A DNA stretch of 64,000 bases, from NCBI RefSeq assembly GCF_037478305.1, contig NZ_JBBGAZ010000009.1, positions 52,169-116,168 of the forward strand, read 5' to 3'. This DNA is from Cognatishimia coralii (GTDB lineage Bacteria; Pseudomonadota; Alphaproteobacteria; Rhodobacterales; Rhodobacteraceae). Below, piece by piece: positions 60,016 to 64,000 of this stretch (position 1 is the stretch's first letter; every line of letters begins with the position of its first letter). Both the position numbers and the translations under genes were made by a program. Under the pieces are notes generated by a model that made no database searches, had not been told where the DNA came from, and was given only the letters and a program-made list of their open reading frames with translations.

Positions 60016-62385
60016 TCAATGGCCGTGCGCCAAAGCACCTTCGGCCAGTCTGTCGCCGACGCGGTCACCGCCTTTGGGCGGAGTCTCCGCGTGGTGTCCG
60101 TTTAACAGCCTGAGCGCATTTGCGACAACCAGCAGTGACACGCCAACATCTGCGGCAATGGCCCCCCACATCGATGCCATCCCAAACGCTGTCGCCACCA
60201 CGAAAACGGCCTTGGTTGCCAGCGAGGTTGCGATGTTTTGACGGATGATCGACATCGCACGGCGGGAATGGCCTATGAGCCAGGGCACCCTGCCAATGTC
60301 ATCAGTCATCAAGGCAATGTCCGCCGTCTCGATGGCCGCGTCGGAACCAACCGCGCCCATGGCGATAGCATAGTGGGCCCGCGCCATGGCGGGGGCATCG
60401 TTTACGCCATCGCCAATCATGGCCACCATATCGTGCGCTTCGACCAGGTCTTCGATGGCCGTCACCTTGTCCTCGGGCAGAAGCTCCGCGCGCACCTCGT
60501 CGATGCCGACCTCTGTCGCGACCGCGCGCGCGGTGCGTTCATTGTCGCCCGTCAGCATGACGATGGTTTTCACGCCCTGCGCATGCAGACGAGCCACGAT
60601 TCCCTTGGCGTCGGGGCGGATGCGGTCGCGCAGTTCCAGAATACCCATCACCCCATTTGCATCACCAACAGCCACCAACGTACTACCGGCAACTTCGATA
60701 CGGTGCCGAAGGTCTGTCGGAATGGCACTTCCAAGCCCTTTTTCCTCGGCGAACCGGTCAGAGCCGAGCCAGACCGCCCGATCCTGTACCCTGCCTTCAA
60801 GCCCACGCCCCGGTACGGTCCGCGTATCGTCCGCCGCGGATACATCAAGGCCGTCGACTTCTGCACGTACAAGGATAGCGCGCGCTAACGGGTGGGAGGA
60901 TCGCGCTTCAAGCGCCGCCGCTACGCCCATCAGATCCTGCGTCGACGCATTCCCTAGCGGATACATTGCAGCAACTTCAGGCTCGCCGATGGTGATCGTA
61001 CCGGTCTTGTCCATGGCCAAGGCTGAAGTGCGTCCCGGAGCTTCGACATAAGCACCGCCCTTGATCAGCACCCCGGCGCGGGCCGAGGCTGTGAGCGCGG
61101 CGACGATGGACACGGGCGTCGAAATGACCAGCGCACAAGGGCAGGCGATCACCAGAAGGACGAGGGCGTTGTAGAACCAGTCATCCCAGGCTCCACCAAA
61201 TACGAGCGGTGGCAGCATCGCGACGGCAATGGCGAGCGCCATCACGATGGGCGTATAGACGCGCGCAAATTTCGCCACCCATTGCTCCACGGGCGCGCGG
61301 CGGGTGTGGGCGTCGCCTACCATGCGGATGATCTTGGCGAGCACCGTGTCGGAGGCCGCCCTGGTCGCGCGTACCGTCAGCGTGCCCTCGCCATTGATCG
61401 TGCCCGCATAGACCTCGTCACCCGGCTCCTTCGGCACCAATGCGCTTTCGCCAGTGATCGGGGCTTGATCAACGGCCCCGGCGCCTTCGATCACTTGCCC
61501 GTCCAATGGAATGCGGTCCCCGCCACGCACCACGAAATGTGCATCGATGGCGACGGCTGACGCCGGAACATCTGCTTCAGAACCATCTTCGTAGACAACC
61601 CTTGCAGTAGGTGGCGCTAGGTCGAGCAAAGCCGAGACAGCGTTCCGCGCCCGCCCGACACTCCAGCTTTCAAGGTACAGCGAGAGAGAGAAGAAGAACG
61701 CGACCGTTGCCGCCTCGAAAAACTCGCCAAGGCCGATAGCCCCGGCCACAGCGACCACCATCAAGAGGTTCATGTCGGGCGATACGCGCCGCGCGGATGA
61801 CCACGCCTTCGGGGCGACAAGCCAAACGCCAGCCAGGATCGCGATAGCAAAAAGCCCCGCTTCGACCAAAGGCATCACTGCTTCTCCATGGCCGGAAAAG
61901 AGACCGATCGCACCGCCCATCCCGGTTTCTGCGATGTGATACAGAAATCCTGCCGCCCAAAAGCCTCCGCTCAGCATTGTGAACAGGCGCTGACGGGCAA
62001 GATGCGCAGCTTGATCCTCCGAAGCGTTCTCGGCATCCCAGGGTTTTGCGCTCATACCCGTGGTCGCAACCAGTTGAGTGATCTCTCCATCCGACACTGC
62101 GGCAGCGCTGTGGAGTATGATCATGCGTCCGTTGATGACATCGAATGCCAGGTGCTCCGCCCCGCCGACTTTCGGTCCAACGACCTTGTTGAGGATCGCC
62201 ACTTCTTCTGCGCAATCAAGACCGCTGACCTGAAAACTCCGGCCCGCTCCATCTTGTGGCACGGGACCAAACTCTTCGTGTGAATGGCTTCCTCCACAGC
62301 AGGCATGTTCACTTGCACATGTTTCTGACTTGGCTCTATCAGTTGGGTGTACTTCAGATACCACAGTTTCAGTTTTGGCGGCCAT
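60016..62385 (-). CDS. Zn/Cd/Pb-translocating P1B-type ATPase
   Basis: 789 residues. Cys/His-rich N-terminus (H-A-C-C-G-G-S-H-S-H), a degenerate HMA domain (S-G-L-D-C-A-E-E), transmembrane C-P-C motif (I-A-C-P-C-A-L-V), phosphorylation D-K-T-G-T, H-P of S-S-H-P-L-A and G-D-G-V-N-D-A-P. S-P-D-M-N-L-L-M-V-V-A-V and the C-P-C class fit ZntA/CadA exporters. GGAG ribosome site; promoter with MerR-type dyad directly upstream. Confidence 0.94.
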   Translation of the reverse strand: MAAKTETVVSEVHPTDRAKSETCASEHACCGGSHSHEEFGPVPQDGAGRSFQVSGLDCAEEVAILNKVVGPKVGGAEHLAFDVINGRMIILHSAAAVSDGEITQLVATTGMSAKPWDAENASEDQAAHLARQRLFTMLSGGFWAAGFLYHIAETGMGGAIGLFSGHGEAVMPLVEAGLFAIAILAGVWLVAPKAWSSARRVSPDMNLLMVVAVAGAIGLGEFFEAATVAFFFSLSLYLESWSVGRARNAVSALLDLAPPTARVVYEDGSEADVPASAVAIDAHFVVRGGDRIPLDGQVIEGAGAVDQAPITGESALVPKEPGDEVYAGTINGEGTLTVRATRAASDTVLAKIIRMVGDAHTRRAPVEQWVAKFARVYTPIVMALAIAVAMLPPLVFGGAWDDWFYNALVLLVIACPCALVISTPVSIVAALTASARAGVLIKGGAYVEAPGRTSALAMDKTGTITIGEPEVAAMYPLGNASTQDLMGVAAALEARSSHPLARAILVRAEVDGLDVSAADDTRTVPGRGLEGRVQDRAVWLGSDRFAEEKGLGSAIPTDLRHRIEVAGSTLVAVGDANGVMGILELRDRIRPDAKGIVARLHAQGVKTIVMLTGDNERTARAVATEVGIDEVRAELLPEDKVTAIEDLVEAHDMVAMIGDGVNDAPAMARAHYAIAMGAVGSDAAIETADIALMTDDIGRVPWLIGHSRRAMSIIRQNIATSLATKAVFVVATAFGMASMWGAIAADVGVSLLVVANALRLLNGHHAETPPKGGDRVGDRLAEGALAHGH

Positions 62386-62416
62386 TCGGCATCTCCAGAA
62401 TCATTGCTTGGCTGGA

Positions 62417-62447
62417 CCATAACTCCTACAGTCGCTAGAGGTTCAAG
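62417..62447 (-). promoter_or_regulatory. CadR/PbrR-type promoter of the P-type ATPase
   Basis: Minus strand TTGAAC, 19-base spacer with CTCTAG-CGA-CTGTAG, then TATGGT. Leader of about 25 bases before the ATPase ATG. Confidence 0.85.
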
Positions 62448-62548
62448 AGGTATTTTGTTTCGTATATAGTTTTCGGCTGCCAAGGGGCGCGCGAGTATAA
62501 AACCAATCGGCGGACACGCAATCAACGAAGAAAGGCGACAAGGAATTT

Positions 62549-62821
62549 ATGAAGACTCAGCAATTTGCCGGACCGATCGGACTACCGCTACTTGGGGTAC
62601 TGCTGCTTGGCGCATGCGCGACGACAGATCAGAACGGATCCCAAAAAATCGGAAACGTGCCAGAGGCTATCGTGGAACTGGCTGATCCAAGTCAAAACCT
62701 TGCAACAGCCCGGCTCCGCGAAGAAGACGGATGCTACTGGTATGAACACAACGGACCCGTAGAAAAGACCTTGCTTCCCCTCAGAACCGCTGGTGGCAAC
62801 CCGATTTGTGTTGCTCGGTAA
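62549..62821 (+). CDS. Small lipoprotein of unknown function
   Basis: 90 residues, AAGGAATTT ribosome site. Lipobox L-L-G-A-C at about 19-23, then a short mature part with two later cysteines (D-G-C-Y-W-Y and N-P-I-C-V-A-R). Probably outer-membrane anchored. Divergent from the ATPase. Confidence 0.7.
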   Translation: MKTQQFAGPIGLPLLGVLLLGACATTDQNGSQKIGNVPEAIVELADPSQNLATARLREEDGCYWYEHNGPVEKTLLPLRTAGGNPICVAR

Positions 62822-62842
62822 ACGTAACGATCTTCCTGACAT

Positions 62843-62867
62843 CTCCGGCCCACGTTGAGGGCCGGAG
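62843..62867. terminator. Hairpin between the lipoprotein and YkuD genes
   Basis: Perfect 9-bp stem CTCCGGCCC-ACGTTGA-GGGCCGGAG between convergent genes; no T-run on either side. Confidence 0.7.
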
Positions 62868-62894
62868 CGAAGATCAACGCGTCACAATCCTGCA

Positions 62895-63557
62895 CTAGCT
62901 GTCCGAAACAACACTCTGTTCGGCAGAATACAGGTATACGGTCGACCCTATGGCGACGTTTGAATAGAGATCATTGATATGTGCCATGACCATCCGGACG
63001 CAGCCAGAACTCGCTCGACCGCCAATCGACCAAGGTTTAGGTGTCCCGTGGATGCGAAGGTAAGTGTCTCGGTTGCCAACGTAGAGATAAAGAGCACGTG
63101 ACCCGAGTGCATTCTTCGGCCCCGGCTCCATCCCATCCGCAAATTCTGCGTTTTCCGGATTTCGTTCGATCATTGACGCTGTTGGGGTCCAGTGTGGCCA
63201 TTCGACCTTTCGCCGAATGGTGTAGGTTCCTGGTTCGTAGAGATTTCCACGCGCGATCGCCACTCCATACCGCATCGCTGTACCACCTTCTTCAATGTGA
63301 TAGAGATAGCGGGCGACTGCATCGACATGGATGTCACCTGGCACAAGGCCATCTTTCGCAGCAACACGTTGCGGCAAGAAACGGGGATGCAGCCCCCACG
63401 GATTGGATGTCGCCGGGTCATAGTTGCTGGGCGTTACCTGAGAATCCCACGACGCTTTTTGGCCGGTCGTTGGCCAGCTACTGGCCAAAGCCGGTCCCGC
63501 GATCGGTAACGAAAACATCGCAGTGGACGTGGAAATGAAATGGCGCCGGGTCAGCAT
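62895..63557 (-). CDS. L,D-transpeptidase (YkuD domain), Tat-exported
   Basis: 220 residues. Leader M-L-T-R-R-H-F-I-S-T-S. YkuD domain with R-I-H-G-T and G-R-A-S-S-G-C-V-R-M, catalytic Cys intact. GGAGTAGG ribosome site. Preceded by the fourth MerR-type promoter, so wall crosslinking is expected to rise with metal. Confidence 0.9.
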   Translation of the reverse strand: MLTRRHFISTSTAMFSLPIAGPALASSWPTTGQKASWDSQVTPSNYDPATSNPWGLHPRFLPQRVAAKDGLVPGDIHVDAVARYLYHIEEGGTAMRYGVAIARGNLYEPGTYTIRRKVEWPHWTPTASMIERNPENAEFADGMEPGPKNALGSRALYLYVGNRDTYLRIHGTPKPWSIGGRASSGCVRMVMAHINDLYSNVAIGSTVYLYSAEQSVVSDS

Positions 63558-63618
63558 AGGTCCTACTCCAAAGAAATTGTTTGTGCACCTCCAGCCGCGG
63601 CTTGGATGCCTCGAGTGC

Positions 63619-63649
63619 CTTGTAGAACCTCAAGCCACTATAGGTTCAA
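63619..63649 (-). promoter_or_regulatory. CadR/PbrR-type promoter of the second L,D-transpeptidase
   Basis: Minus strand TTGAAC, 19-base spacer with CTATAG-TGG-CTTGAG, then TACAAG. Weaker dyad but identical spacing; close to known cadR/pbrA promoter cores (CTATAGT...). Confidence 0.75.
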
Positions 63650-63945
63650 GGCCTCATTTATGAGCGATGATCAAGTCCTCGTGAAGGGATGGCTCTCCTT
63701 CTGCCGCTGGCATCTGACAGATCACAGGCCAATTTTACAAGCATTTTGGATCTTACCGGTGTCGATACTCTGCCACAAACCCTTGGCGAAACTCGGTTTG
63801 ATTTTGTCACTTTTTCATCCTCGGCTATGAGAGCCTACATTGGAACGCGATGCAGCATTGTTCACTTTGGGCTGATTCTGTGGAAAAACAACGTGTTGCT
63901 GACGCAGAAAGCGCGGTGCTGAACATAGCGCGAGCGCCTTTTCTA

Positions 63946-64000
63946 TCAGGCTTTGCGCGTTTGCTGCGGTGCGGGAAAGATCTTTGCCAGTTTGCGGAGG
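63946..64000 (-). CDS. Possible 3' end of a gene entering from the right
   Basis: Open minus-strand frame reaching the window edge and ending L-R-K-L-A-K-I-F-P-A-P-Q-Q-T-R-K-A. The composition is protein-like but only 17 residues are visible, so it is a weak call without function. Confidence 0.25.
   Translation of the reverse strand, partial: LRKLAKIFPAPQQTRKA

Larger units (their letters stand above)
63558..64000. other. Terminal region: MerR-type promoter and undefined sequence
   Basis: Apart from the promoter (listed separately) and a possible gene end on the minus strand, the last ~350 bases show no gene, repeat or hairpin that I can support. Confidence 0.4.

Overview
The window looks like a chromosome segment from the Roseobacter group of the Rhodobacterales (Alphaproteobacteria). 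I infer this from gene content and order, without a database search. Pointers are a petP/petR pair, the block histone-deacetylase-like gene / xseB / ispA / dxs, short intergenic repeats with core GTATTTTTGGCAAGATGAAA, and a cobalamin-riboswitch cbtBA transporter.

Left half (about 1-35.8 kb): ordinary housekeeping chromosome. In order: the 3' end of gltB, a DUF4189 protein, mtgA, a GST, queG, a hydantoinase/oxoprolinase-cyclase pair, msrA/msrB, an SDR, a thioredoxin/CcdA pair, a GNAT enzyme divergent from a MocR regulator, a sulfotransferase, HU, the purine pair ade-amn, a GlxA/CaiA/CaiD-like cluster with SelW, an ADP-forming CoA ligase and a PfpI protein, then the isoprenoid block (dxs, ispA, xseB), petPR, ilvE, two carriers, an HD hydrolase and aroC. 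Seven copies of the short intergenic repeat lie here, two of them forming a perfect 31-bp inverted pair.

Boundary: a tRNA-Arg(CCT) gene at 35794-35870. Right of it is a compact plasmid-like backbone (35.9-39.4 kb): a winged-helix replication-type protein whose own coding sequence carries repeated dyads, an AT-rich stretch and a 16-bp palindrome (a lambda-O-like internal origin), then mobC and a relaxase gene with mobB- and mobD-like genes nested inside it in another frame. No integrase is visible.

Right half (39.4-64 kb): accessory cargo without the intergenic repeat. (i) A LysR-controlled quinone/aromatic detoxification operon (F420-type reductase, DoxX, DODA-type dioxygenase, glutathionyl-hydroquinone reductase) plus a SnoaL-like secreted protein. 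(ii) A CadR/PbrR-like MerR regulon. Four promoters share a TTGAAC -35, a 19-bp spacer and a CTACAG-type dyad; they drive a transglutaminase/CDF operon, a long envelope operon (Sco-DsbB-DsbA-PCuAC-Sco-M23-DUF411 and perhaps LspA), a Zn/Cd/Pb P-type ATPase and an L,D-transpeptidase. (iii) A cobalamin riboswitch with cbtB-cbtA and a His-rich secreted protein. (iv) A clear mntR divergent from a four-gene operon of an oversized di-heme peroxidase and a PhnD/PhnC/PhnE-like ABC transporter, with an almost canonical MntR box over the operon start.

The right half therefore reads as a metal-handling island joined to mobilization genes. The best candidates for undescribed biology are the MntR-box di-heme peroxidase/PhnDCE-like operon (a predicted manganese importer) and the replication gene with its origin inside it.
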